A stretch of DNA of 9,313 bases from Anaerolineae bacterium (lineage in GTDB: Bacteria > Chloroflexota > Anaerolineae > Anaerolineales > Villigracilaceae). The stretch spans positions 1-9,313 of the forward strand of contig DQGV01000493.1 of assembly GCA_003524705.1 (NCBI GenBank), in the 5' to 3' direction. Position 1 is the stretch's first letter, and each line of letters begins with the position of its first letter. The translations under genes and the position numbers were made by a program. Under the pieces are notes generated by a model that searched no databases, was not told where the DNA came from, and was given only the letters and a program-made list of their open reading frames with translations. Positions 1 to 6,651 of this stretch are shown in pieces.

Positions 1-3000
1 TTGTAAATAGAAAGCACTGCCTTTCCCAATTTCACTTTCTACCCAAACTTTTCCGCTATGGCTTTCTGCAATCGAATGCACAATTGCCAAACCTAAACCA
101 GAGCCGGGCTGAGCGCGTGCTTCGCGTTGTTTACCACGATAAAATTTTTCAAATAAACGTGGTAAATCTTCAGGCGGAATACCAATACCAGAATCTTTGA
201 CCACAAACGTTAAGTGATTCGGGTCAGATACAGTGCGGATAATCACGCTTCCATTTTCAGGGGTATATTTGATTCCGTTTTCAACCAAATTGTACACAGC
301 CTGATGCAGAAGCGCTTGGTCGGCTTCTATGGCGTGAGGCATATCTTTGGCTAATTCTAATTGTAGAGAAATATTTTTTTGCATGGCTTGTAAATGCAAG
401 GCGCTCGTCACACGTTCAACCACATCTAAGACTGTCACATTTTCTACTTGTAAACCCACCCCAATTTCAATACGACCTAAATCTAATAAATTATTCACCA
501 AGCGAGACATATTCTCAACGCCTGTGATAATTTTTTTCACATAACCATGCTGTTGCTCATTCAACTCACCTGCTGAATCTAACATAGTGGCATAACCGCG
601 CATCAAGGTTAATGGTGAACGCAAATCATGGCTAACCGTCGCTACAAATTCAGATTTCATCGTATCCAATTCTTTGAAGTATGTCACATCACGCATAATG
701 CATACCCGCCCAATTTGTTTGCCTTCCACCATCACCGGTGACGCAGTAGCTAAATAGGTTCGTTTATCGGCTAAAACAATTTCGGCTGATTGTTTTTCAG
801 AAGTTGTACTTTGCAATAAATTAACCAACGGTTTGAGTTTGATAACTTTTTCTGTTTCAACACGAGAGCGAGCATCATCATCTACATTTGGACCAAGCGC
901 GGCGGCGGCGGCAAAGTTTGCCAATAACAAACGATTGCGATGGTCTGTCACCAGCACCGGATCAGGCGTCGAATTAAGAATCGCTTCGAGTTGGCGGCGA
1001 CTGGCTTCCACGTTAAGAAAGAGATGCGCATTCGCAATTGCCAAAGCCGCTTGCCCAGCCAGAGTCGTCACAAAGCGCACATCTGAATCAGAAAATTTTC
1101 GTGGCTGTTCATAACCCGCCCAGACCACACCATAATAACGATTCTCATGGCGCAATGCCACTGCTAACAATGCCAGCGGTTGCGGCTTGGTTGGGTCTAA
1201 ATCAATTTCACGTGAGCGCGTGAGATTCGGTAAAACAATTTTTTGCTGGCTTTGCGCCAATTGTAAAATTTGTTCATCAAAATGCGCATACAATTCACCC
1301 GCATCACCCAATGCAAAACGAGATGGCAATTCAACATACGTATCGGGCAAAACTTCTGGAGATAACGCCACACGCACAGAATTTGCACCTGTGGAAAGAA
1401 TCGCTTCTAAGACAGGCTTGACTGCATCTTGCATTTCCAAACTAGATGCCACACCTTGACTCACTTGCAATAGGCGATTAATTTCTTCCAAACGTGATTG
1501 CAAACTAGAACGCATCTGTTCAAACGCCCGCCTGAGTTGTGCCACCTCATCTTCACCTTTCACCTGAAGCGGATGGTCTAACTGACCTTGTGCAATGCGA
1601 TTGGCTTCTGTTGCCAAACTTTGCAAAGAACCAGTGACCACTCTCAACCCCACACGTAATGAAATCATAGCAATCACTGCCAATACAATAATCATCACGG
1701 CTAATGGCATGGCAATATTCAAAGCAATTTGTTGCGCACGTTGAGCAGGGACTTTTAACACAATCGCCCACGGACGACCAAACACGGGTTGGTAATACAC
1801 CATTTCACGGGTACCGTCTGGAGCGGTGTCATCATAGAAAAATGCTTGACTACCTTGTTGACCGTTATAGGTAGATAAGGATTGCGTTGTATCAGAATGA
1901 TATAACATCTGATTTTTTTCATTCAACAACATACCCGTCCCACCTAAATCATTCATGTTATTGAGGCTATCAATTAATGGCAAAGTTAACGGGTTTGATT
2001 CAAGGGAAGTGCGCCCGATTAAGATTCGTTCCACTTGACCAGTAGAATCTACAATCGCTACCATAAACGAAACACGAGCGCTTTCTTCTGTGTTTGTCGG
2101 TGTAATAGAATAAATTTGAGTCAACACACCGTTTGTGGCTAAGAAAATTCCTGAATCTTCATCAGGATACAAACGAAATGTAGTTGAATCAACAGGCGGG
2201 TAAATTGCTAATACGTCTTTGTTGTTTGCATCTAATACAATAAATTGGTCAAAATACGGTACGGCTTGAATGCGCGAACCAATAATTGACCTTAATTCAT
2301 CATCTGTGGCTTCCAGCAAACGTGGATCGGATGCAAGTTGCACCGCCAAGTTTTGACCCGTCTCTAAAAAGAATGGAACACTTTGCGATGCCGATTCGCC
2401 TGCGCTGGATAATCTATCTTCCAATAATTCACGTGCGGCACGTCCTGCCACAATCCAATCGCCGATTAGCAAAGTGAGCAATAACATCAAAATAAATGCA
2501 CCGACTGCAAATAAAAATCTAGACTCTAAACTTTTTTCACCCGGCGAAGGTTGTAAGGCTTGTTTGCTTCCCCAACGGGCTGGGAATGCAATTGAAATTA
2601 ATTGCGCAAACAAACCACCTATCAACATTTCTCCACCAAATGCCAAAGTGATAACCCCCAAATTGCTAAGTGCAAAATCTAAACGTGCTGTAATCGGTGT
2701 CGCATCTACACCCCACTGAGTGAATAAGGCACTCAAGACATAAAACAAAGCGTGAATCGGAATCAATAACAACGCCCCAAACAAGGGCTGGCGTAACAAT
2801 GTATAAGCACGAGTTCTATATCTTTGGCGCGTGGTAAAAGAAAAACAAACTGCTAAAAATGCAAGTTCTATAATTGAAAATAAAGAATAACTATCCCATG
2901 CGCCACGTATTAAACCGGCAAATGCCCCCAACAAAGCGGCGGGAAGTGGTCCCAACATGCCACCGCCAAGCAACCATGGGATAGCAGAAAAAATCATCAA

Positions 3001-3261
3001 GGCTGAGCCCGGTGCATCCGCGGGCAAATCAGGTAGAGGCCGGGCTGAAGCGGAAGTAAATCTTAAACCGATGAATAAAGTTGTAACTGGAATCAAAACG
3101 AAGAGTATGATAAATAATCCCCAACTCATTTGTGTGTTCGCGCGTTGGCGAATCAAAATGAAAATCAAAGCCGCTAACAACAAAACCCACACGACCCAGC
3201 CTACTGGTGTGGGCGGCGCGGGAAATGGGATGCCTGCGAGGAGGGTGACGATGAATTCCAT
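1..3261 (-). CDS. Large membrane sensor histidine kinase (TM region-Cache-HAMP-GAF-PAS-HisKA-HATPase), C-terminus cut by window edge
   Basis: This is a sensor kinase that should autophosphorylate a His and pass the phosphate to a response regulator. The frame stays open for 1087 codons from ATG 3261 to base 1 with no stop. Visible order: about six hydrophobic segments (residues 20-225), a TM at 249-272, an extracellular Cache-like region (about 273-513), a TM at 514-537, HAMP (about 538-590, with GEDEVAQL), GAF (about 596-747) and PAS (about 751-860). HisKA has the H-box VSHDLRSPLT with phosphoacceptor H878. HATPase has the N-box NLVENGIKYT (N995), G1 box DSGIGIP (D1023), F-box LFEKFYRG and G2 box GSGLGL (1053-1058). 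The last visible residues, GKGSAFYLQ, match the final strand of such kinases, so little is missing. The start is fixed by an in-frame TAA just upstream. The first TM module, with glycine-rich turns near residues 98-120, faintly resembles LytS-type 5TM sensors, but I cannot assign it. The ligand is unknown. A partner regulator may lie beyond the left edge. Confidence 0.95.
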   Translation of the reverse strand, partial: MEFIVTLLAGIPFPAPPTPVGWVVWVLLLAALIFILIRQRANTQMSWGLFIILFVLIPVTTLFIGLRFTSASARPLPDLPADAPGSALMIFSAIPWLLGGGMLGPLPAALLGAFAGLIRGAWDSYSLFSIIELAFLAVCFSFTTRQRYRTRAYTLLRQPLFGALLLIPIHALFYVLSALFTQWGVDATPITARLDFALSNLGVITLAFGGEMLIGGLFAQLISIAFPARWGSKQALQPSPGEKSLESRFLFAVGAFILMLLLTLLIGDWIVAGRAARELLEDRLSSAGESASQSVPFFLETGQNLAVQLASDPRLLEATDDELRSIIGSRIQAVPYFDQFIVLDANNKDVLAIYPPVDSTTFRLYPDEDSGIFLATNGVLTQIYSITPTNTEESARVSFMVAIVDSTGQVERILIGRTSLESNPLTLPLIDSLNNMNDLGGTGMLLNEKNQMLYHSDTTQSLSTYNGQQGSQAFFYDDTAPDGTREMVYYQPVFGRPWAIVLKVPAQRAQQIALNIAMPLAVMIIVLAVIAMISLRVGLRVVTGSLQSLATEANRIAQGQLDHPLQVKGEDEVAQLRRAFEQMRSSLQSRLEEINRLLQVSQGVASSLEMQDAVKPVLEAILSTGANSVRVALSPEVLPDTYVELPSRFALGDAGELYAHFDEQILQLAQSQQKIVLPNLTRSREIDLDPTKPQPLALLAVALRHENRYYGVVWAGYEQPRKFSDSDVRFVTTLAGQAALAIANAHLFLNVEASRRQLEAILNSTPDPVLVTDHRNRLLLANFAAAAALGPNVDDDARSRVETEKVIKLKPLVNLLQSTTSEKQSAEIVLADKRTYLATASPVMVEGKQIGRVCIMRDVTYFKELDTMKSEFVATVSHDLRSPLTLMRGYATMLDSAGELNEQQHGYVKKIITGVENMSRLVNNLLDLGRIEIGVGLQVENVTVLDVVERVTSALHLQAMQKNISLQLELAKDMPHAIEADQALLHQAVYNLVENGIKYTPENGSVIIRTVSDPNHLTFVVKDSGIGIPPEDLPRLFEKFYRGKQREARAQPGSGLGLAIVHSIAESHSGKVWVESEIGKGSAFYLQ

Positions 3262-3269
3262 TTTGATAA

Positions 3270-3275
3270 ATTATA
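3270..3275 (-). promoter_or_regulatory. -10 hexamer of the large histidine kinase gene (probably leaderless)
   Basis: A perfect TATAAT on the minus strand ends 8 bases before ATG 3261. Its TAA is also the in-frame stop that excludes an earlier start. No good -35 is visible at 16-18 bases; TTGTAA (3298-3303) is 22 bases away, which is too far. The 8 bases between hexamer and ATG (TTATCAAA) contain no Shine-Dalgarno, so transcription probably begins at or next to the start codon. This is inferred from sequence only. Confidence 0.55.
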
Positions 3276-3352
3276 GCCCTAAATATTGGCGGGCGATTTA
3301 CAAAAATATTAGTTTAGAGAAAAAGCAAGAAGAAGAAAGAAACTTCCTACTA

Positions 3353-4060
3353 TCAGGAATATTCCCCGCGATATTTTTCTGGCAGGAGATTTGCCAACGC
3401 CGCCATGATTTGACTCGTTCCTTCACGAACCGCTTCTTGCCTCGTGGAAAATTGATTCGCCAAGTGAAGCATTTTTCCAACCTTGATATTTACTTTGGCG
3501 CGTTTGAGGCGTTTGAGGCTTCCATACACATTTTCATTTTCTGTACCTGTAACAGTAATAGGCAAAACTGGCGCACTAGATTTATATGCCAAAAATGCCG
3601 CGCCACCACTGCCTTCTTCTAACGCGCCTGTTAGTGAATATCTACCTTCTGGTGCAATGATGATGATGCGGTTTTCTGCTAAACCATCTAAGGCAGATTT
3701 GATTGCGCGAATATCGGCTGTTCCACGATGAAGCCAAATCATGCCATACCAATCCATTAATTTTCCTAAAATCGGCAAATCATATAATTCGATTTTTCCT
3801 AAGGCATCCGGCGGATTCGGTAATTGCGAAACCACAGCCACTGCGTCAGCATCACCAATATGATTGATGACAATTAATAATGGACCTGTTTTGGGGAAAT
3901 TTTCCATGCCCTCTACGTTGATGTTCAAACAAAGATTTGCTGTCAGTTTTACAATGCAATTGTGACCAAACCAACGAAAAAGTTTGCGTGCAAATGTGAG
4001 TTTGGGTAAACGTACAAGTTCAGGCTTCCAGATTTCGGTTATTGGTTTGGGCTCAGTCAT
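3353..4060 (-). CDS. plsC: PlsC-family 1-acyl-sn-glycerol-3-phosphate acyltransferase
   Basis: A 235-residue acyltransferase of the PlsC/LPLAT family, expected to acylate lysophosphatidic acid to phosphatidic acid at the inner face of the membrane. The HX4D catalytic motif is clear: NHIGDAD with H67 and D72. Motif II is represented by WLHRGTAD (109-116), motif III by APEGRYS (136-142), and motif IV by APVLPITVTG (163-172). The length fits the family. The motifs are non-canonical: G replaces the usual Ser in NHxSxxD, and PEGR lacks the usual Thr of PEGTR, so the exact acyl acceptor is uncertain. It lies 97 bases downstream of cmk on the same strand. That pairing is common in bacteria and suits a shared phospholipid role, since CTP and phosphatidic acid are the substrates for CDP-diacylglycerol. 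No -10 lies close to the ATG; an SD-like GGTGA sits 6 bases before it. The product could instead act on another lysophospholipid or glycolipid. Confidence 0.88.
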   Translation of the reverse strand: MTEPKPITEIWKPELVRLPKLTFARKLFRWFGHNCIVKLTANLCLNINVEGMENFPKTGPLLIVINHIGDADAVAVVSQLPNPPDALGKIELYDLPILGKLMDWYGMIWLHRGTADIRAIKSALDGLAENRIIIIAPEGRYSLTGALEEGSGGAAFLAYKSSAPVLPITVTGTENENVYGSLKRLKRAKVNIKVGKMLHLANQFSTRQEAVREGTSQIMAALANLLPEKYRGEYS

Positions 4061-4064
4061 GATT

Positions 4065-4149
4065 TGTCACCCTGAGTGAAACGAAGGGTCTCTATCATAA
4101 TGTCTGAGATTCTTCGCCACAAAAGCAAAAAACGTGGCTCAGAATGACA
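4065..4149. repeat. 85-base palindromic intergenic repeat element (REP/MITE-like) between cmk and plsC
   Basis: The ends are TGTCA (4065-4069) and its complement TGACA (4145-4149). Two foldings are visible. (a) A long imperfect stem: TGTCA pairs with TGACA, CTGAG (4072-4076) with CTCAG (4138-4142), GAAG (4083-4086) with CTTC (4112-4115), and TCTC (4089-4092) with GAGA (4106-4109). The two-base CC/AA and GG/TT mismatches fall at symmetrical positions. (b) A cloverleaf: CCCT (4070-4073) with AGGG (4085-4088), TCTC with GAGA, and TTCT-tc-GCCAC (4110-4120) with GTGGC-tc-AGAA (4134-4144), all on the TGTCA stem. No T-run follows on either strand, so it is not an ordinary intrinsic terminator. It fills almost the whole gap. 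It resembles dispersed non-autonomous palindromic elements, but copy number cannot be seen here. Confidence 0.75.
4067..4071 (-). promoter_or_regulatory. SD-like GGTGA before the acyltransferase start, donated by the repeat element
   Basis: GGTGA on the minus strand, complementary to UCACC in the standard 16S rRNA tail, ends 6 bases before ATG 4060. It lies inside the terminal arm of the inverted-repeat element, so an inserted repeat may have supplied the ribosome binding site. The match is short and could be chance. Confidence 0.4.
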
Positions 4150-4157
4150 TTACAAAT

Positions 4158-4838
4158 TTACTTACACAATTCCAGCACTTTTGCAAACACTTCATCGGCG
4201 TTGGGTTCATCCGTGTTGATTATCACTGCATCATCCGCTGGGCGAAGTGGAGCAACAGCGCGTGTGGAATCAATATGGTCGCGTTCAATCATCTTTTTCA
4301 AAATCTCGTCATAATCTGCTTTTTCACCACGCGCAATGACTTCATCATAACGGCGTTTGGCGCGTTCTTCGGCACTGGCATCTAAATAAATTTTCAAATC
4401 TGCTTCGGGTAAGACGACTGTGCCAATGTCTCTGCCGACCATAACGACTTTGCCACGTAAACCAATTTCACGTTGTTTATCTGATAAGGCTTTGCGAACC
4501 CCTGCATACGAAGAAATTAATGAGACATTTGATTCCACTTCGCTAGAACGCATATCCCACGTCACATCTTTATCACCAATCAACACATCACACGGACGAC
4601 CATCACTTTTGGAAGCCGGGCGAATATCAATATGTGTGCTTTGCGCCATTTGGGTAATCAGTTCTTCATCACGAACATCCATATCGTGATGTAATGCCAC
4701 CCATGTAACAGCACGATACATAACGCCGGTATCAAAAAATAAATAGCCGAGTGTGTCGGCAAGTTTTCTGCCAATGGTAGATTTGCCGGATGCGGCGGGT
4801 CCGTCTAGTGTGATGATGGAGGGGGGAGTTTGTGTCAT
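4158..4838 (-). CDS. cmk: Cytidylate kinase (CMP/dCMP kinase)
   Basis: A cytosolic nucleoside monophosphate kinase of 226 residues, the normal length for bacterial Cmk. It transfers phosphate from ATP to CMP or dCMP, feeding CTP and dCTP pools. The P-loop GPAASGKST is at residues 13-21, followed by the family signature DTGVMYRAV (36-44), the GRDIGT motif (135-140) and DLKIYLDASAEERAKRR (147-163), which covers the lid region. The insert region (about 60-105) that helps bind the CMP base is present. All hallmarks are intact. The start is fixed: an in-frame TAA lies seven codons upstream with no other start codon between. It is preceded 43 bases upstream by the end of the membrane glycosyltransferase gene and followed by plsC, the usual cmk-plsC order. 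A perfect TATAAT lies 7 bases before the ATG, suggesting it is the first gene of its own, probably leaderless, transcript. Confidence 0.97.
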   Translation of the reverse strand: MTQTPPSIITLDGPAASGKSTIGRKLADTLGYLFFDTGVMYRAVTWVALHHDMDVRDEELITQMAQSTHIDIRPASKSDGRPCDVLIGDKDVTWDMRSSEVESNVSLISSYAGVRKALSDKQREIGLRGKVVMVGRDIGTVVLPEADLKIYLDASAEERAKRRYDEVIARGEKADYDEILKKMIERDHIDSTRAVAPLRPADDAVIINTDEPNADEVFAKVLELCK

Positions 4839-4845
4839 GTGATGG

Positions 4846-4874
4846 ATTATAAGTTAATAGTAGTCAGTTATCAG
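4846..4874 (-). promoter_or_regulatory. Candidate cmk promoter (-10 TATAAT, weak -35 CTGATA), probably leaderless
   Basis: On the minus strand a perfect TATAAT (4846-4851) is followed by seven bases (CCATCAC) and then ATG 4838. With a 17-base spacer, the hexamer at 4869-4874 is CTGATA, a 4 of 6 match to TTGACA. This -35 falls inside the 7-base tandem repeat. No Shine-Dalgarno is present between the -10 and the ATG. Inferred, with no transcript data. Confidence 0.6.
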
Positions 4875-4884
4875 TAATCAGTTA
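4864..4884. repeat. Three tandem 7-base units (TCAGTTA/TCAGTAA) at the end of the GT-C gene
   Basis: The plus strand reads three consecutive heptamers: TCAGTTA (4864-4870), TCAGTAA (4871-4877) and TCAGTTA (4878-4884). The last unit supplies the TAA stop of the upstream membrane protein gene, and the first two carry the candidate -35 of cmk. It may be a slippage-prone microrepeat or the remnant of a dispersed repeat. Confidence 0.7.
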
Positions 4885-6558
4885 TTTATCTACGAATAAA
4901 TCATCTCTTGCCCAAAGGATAATCGATTCGCCAGCGTAAGAAATTTCTCGTAAGGTAATCCAACGCACCCAAACATCAAATGGAGAGACATGCCATAAAT
5001 AAGTTTGTCGCCAATTGAAATCTTGTCCGCGATAAGCCGCCATTAGTGCAGGATTATTTTCAAAACGAGTAATGACAATATCTGGCGCTGTGGTTGCATC
5101 TAGAGTTTCTACAATTTGCACATCATGTTCGCGCAAAGCCCATGCTAACGCAGGTGAATCAAGCCCGGCGATTACGACCGAAGCGGAATTATCATCACCT
5201 GTATAAAATTCTGAAACTTGTTGTGCTGTCTCACGTAATAAATGTGCTTGCGCAGGAATTGAAGGTTGCCACCAAAGTTCGGGGGCGTTTTGTCCGCGTA
5301 AGCCAGCCGCGCCAAATGTGCCACCTAATGTGAGTGCACCTAATGCAATCACAAAGCCCCACACACCACCAATGCGAGCCGTGCGTGCTGACCAACCTGC
5401 GGCAACGAGTAATAAACTCAATGCCAATAAAACAAGCGAACCGAGCAACATCCAAAAACGCAAACCATATTCTCTTGAGTCGGCTGGGAACCAAGTCATG
5501 CCAGCGAAGCCAAGCCATGCAAAGACCCAGATGAAAACAGTTAAGAATGTGACGCCTGCAATTTCGCTTCGCTCTTCGGGAAATATGTTGAATGCACGTG
5601 CGAGTTCTAATGCCGCCAAAGCATTGAGCGGAATTAATACCCATACCAAATCTGTGATTTGGCGAGCGGGCAAAAAGATGACGAGTAATAATGCAACTAA
5701 CATCCAAATGGTTAAAAAGATAATCTTTTTGATGTTATTGAGGATGCCACGCACAATGGCGAATAGAGCCAGTATGAATGCGAGTGGTTGATATATCAAT
5801 ATTGAAATTAATATCATGCCCCAAGTTGTTTCTGATGTGTTGGTGAATGATTTGAAAAATTCTGGCAGAGATGCGAAAGCGGCACTTAATCCGTTGGGGA
5901 CGGTGAGGAAGAGTGTGCCGGCGGTAAAAAAGGTGATGAGAAAAGTTATGAGAAATGAGTTACGAGTTGAAGAATCGGAAAATGTAAAGTGGAAAGAATT
6001 GCGGTTGAAAACTTGGAAAATCATCCATGAAATGAGCAAACCGATTAAGCCAAGCCAAAGGGAAGGTCCGCTTAGTAATGTCAATGCGGCGAAGGCGCTG
6101 GCAAGTGTAAGTTTATTTTTATTGATAAAGCCAAGTGTAAAGACAAAAAATGTGATTGCAAAAATGGGGCTGGCGGCTTGACGTGAAATCGCAACAAAGC
6201 CAGGGTCTAGTGCAATGAAGAAGGCGAGTAACAGGCTCGGGCGTGGTTTGAGGCGATTGTCAAAAAGAAGTGGAGCAAAGACAAGCAAACTCCCAATCAA
6301 AGCGGGCATGAATCTGGCGAGGAAATCTGTTCCGCCGCCGTACATCAAAAACAAAACGGATGTGGAGAGAATGTAAAACGGATGTGGGCTGAGGGCTGTG
6401 TTTTCGCTTTGTGAAATTTGTAAGGCTTGCAAAGCGGATGTTGCTTCAGCGTCGTTGAGTGGTAAGGCACCCAGTTGGGTAATGCGGATACCAAATGCAA
6501 TCAAAAAAGCCAGCACATACAGCCAGCCTTCGTATTTGAAATGTCGGTGTGTCGTCAT
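4882..6558 (-). CDS. Polytopic membrane protein, GT-C / glycosyltransferase-39-like (mannosyltransferase-type)
   Basis: A 558-residue integral membrane protein with about 12-14 hydrophobic segments between residues 13 and 418, then a soluble C-terminal part (about 421-558) with no motif I recognise. The first external loop carries LPLNDAEA (D36, E38), where GT-C enzymes such as PMT/GT39 and ArnT place catalytic acidic residues. The sequence after it, DFLARFMPALIGSLLVF (78-94), is typical of that superfamily. Such enzymes use polyprenyl-phosphate sugars to glycosylate proteins or lipids outside the membrane. Donor and acceptor cannot be told here, and it could be an Agl23-like (TIGR03663-type) protein of unproven activity. 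I chose ATG 6558. A GTG at 6585 would add nine residues, but a good -10 lies between the two. It is divergent from comM and upstream of cmk. No other cell-envelope sugar gene is in view. Confidence 0.78.
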   Translation of the reverse strand: MTTHRHFKYEGWLYVLAFLIAFGIRITQLGALPLNDAEATSALQALQISQSENTALSPHPFYILSTSVLFLMYGGGTDFLARFMPALIGSLLVFAPLLFDNRLKPRPSLLLAFFIALDPGFVAISRQAASPIFAITFFVFTLGFINKNKLTLASAFAALTLLSGPSLWLGLIGLLISWMIFQVFNRNSFHFTFSDSSTRNSFLITFLITFFTAGTLFLTVPNGLSAAFASLPEFFKSFTNTSETTWGMILISILIYQPLAFILALFAIVRGILNNIKKIIFLTIWMLVALLLVIFLPARQITDLVWVLIPLNALAALELARAFNIFPEERSEIAGVTFLTVFIWVFAWLGFAGMTWFPADSREYGLRFWMLLGSLVLLALSLLLVAAGWSARTARIGGVWGFVIALGALTLGGTFGAAGLRGQNAPELWWQPSIPAQAHLLRETAQQVSEFYTGDDNSASVVIAGLDSPALAWALREHDVQIVETLDATTAPDIVITRFENNPALMAAYRGQDFNWRQTYLWHVSPFDVWVRWITLREISYAGESIILWARDDLFVDK

Positions 6559-6565
6559 GGGTGTA

Positions 6566-6593
6566 ATTGTATCAAAGGTTATCACTATGTTAA
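6566..6593 (-). promoter_or_regulatory. Candidate promoter of the GT-C membrane protein gene (leaderless)
   Basis: On the minus strand, TTAACA (6588-6593, 5 of 6 to TTGACA) is 16 bases from TACAAT (6566-6571, 5 of 6 to TATAAT). Seven bases (TACACCC) then lead to ATG 6558. If it is used, the transcript starts at about the A of the ATG and the upstream GTG at 6585 cannot be the start. The -35 overlaps the 6590-6608 palindrome. Confidence 0.6.
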
Positions 6594-6608
6594 ACTTAAT
6601 AAGTTTAA
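6590..6608. promoter_or_regulatory. Perfect 8-base inverted repeat, candidate operator between divergent genes
   Basis: TTAAACTT (6590-6597), spacer AAT, AAGTTTAA (6601-6608): a perfect dyad of the size bound by a dimeric repressor. It overlaps the -35 of the GT-C gene promoter and lies upstream of comM. It is AT-rich, so chance is possible. No regulator gene is linked. Confidence 0.45.
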
Positions 6609-6610
6609 AA

Positions 6611-6621
6611 ACCTGTCAGGT
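6611..6621. promoter_or_regulatory. Palindrome ACCTG-T-CAGGT upstream of comM
   Basis: A perfect 5-1-5 dyad, flanked by an A-run (6607-6611) on the left and CTTTT on the right. It sits where a comM -35 would be. It may be an operator, a short bidirectional terminator-like hairpin, or a remnant of a dispersed palindromic repeat. Confidence 0.4.
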
Positions 6622-6636
6622 CTTTTAGTTTAATTC

Positions 6637-6645
6637 TGATAAAAT
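6637..6645 (+). promoter_or_regulatory. Extended -10 promoter of comM (TGA-TAAAAT), probably leaderless
   Basis: TG (6637-6638) plus one base precedes TAAAAT (6640-6645, 5 of 6), a textbook extended -10. Six bases (CTCATT) then lead to ATG 6652. No -35 match is seen at 17 bases (CAGGTC), which an extended -10 can tolerate. An in-frame TAA overlaps the hexamer, so the ATG cannot move upstream, and no Shine-Dalgarno fits in between. Confidence 0.6.
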
Positions 6646-6651
6646 CTCATT

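Noticed and set aside
898..912. GGC-type trinucleotide run in the PAS region of the large kinase, considered as a phase-variable repeat.
   Set aside because: It is short and in frame (five Ala, residues 784-788), and unit changes would not shift the frame. An Ala-rich stretch at this place is normal for PAS domains.
2957..3622. A 221-codon open frame on the plus strand.
   Set aside because: It lies antisense across the start of the histidine kinase, the gap and the end of the acyltransferase, and shows no recognisable domain. The two minus-strand genes have strong family motifs.
4065..4149. The intergenic palindrome as a tRNA-like gene or riboswitch.
   Set aside because: The cloverleaf-like fold lacks T-loop and anticodon features, and the symmetrical arms fit an inverted-repeat element better than a ligand-binding RNA.
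5318..5791. A 157-codon plus-strand frame and a similar 158-codon minus-strand frame (5231-5707).
   Set aside because: Both are shadows of the GT-C membrane protein gene, with no motif or plausible start site.
6558..6585. GTG at 6585 as the start of the GT-C gene.
   Set aside because: It is in frame, but a good -35/-10 pair ends 7 bases before ATG 6558, and the nine extra residues precede the conserved start of the first TM segment. It remains possible if that promoter is not used.
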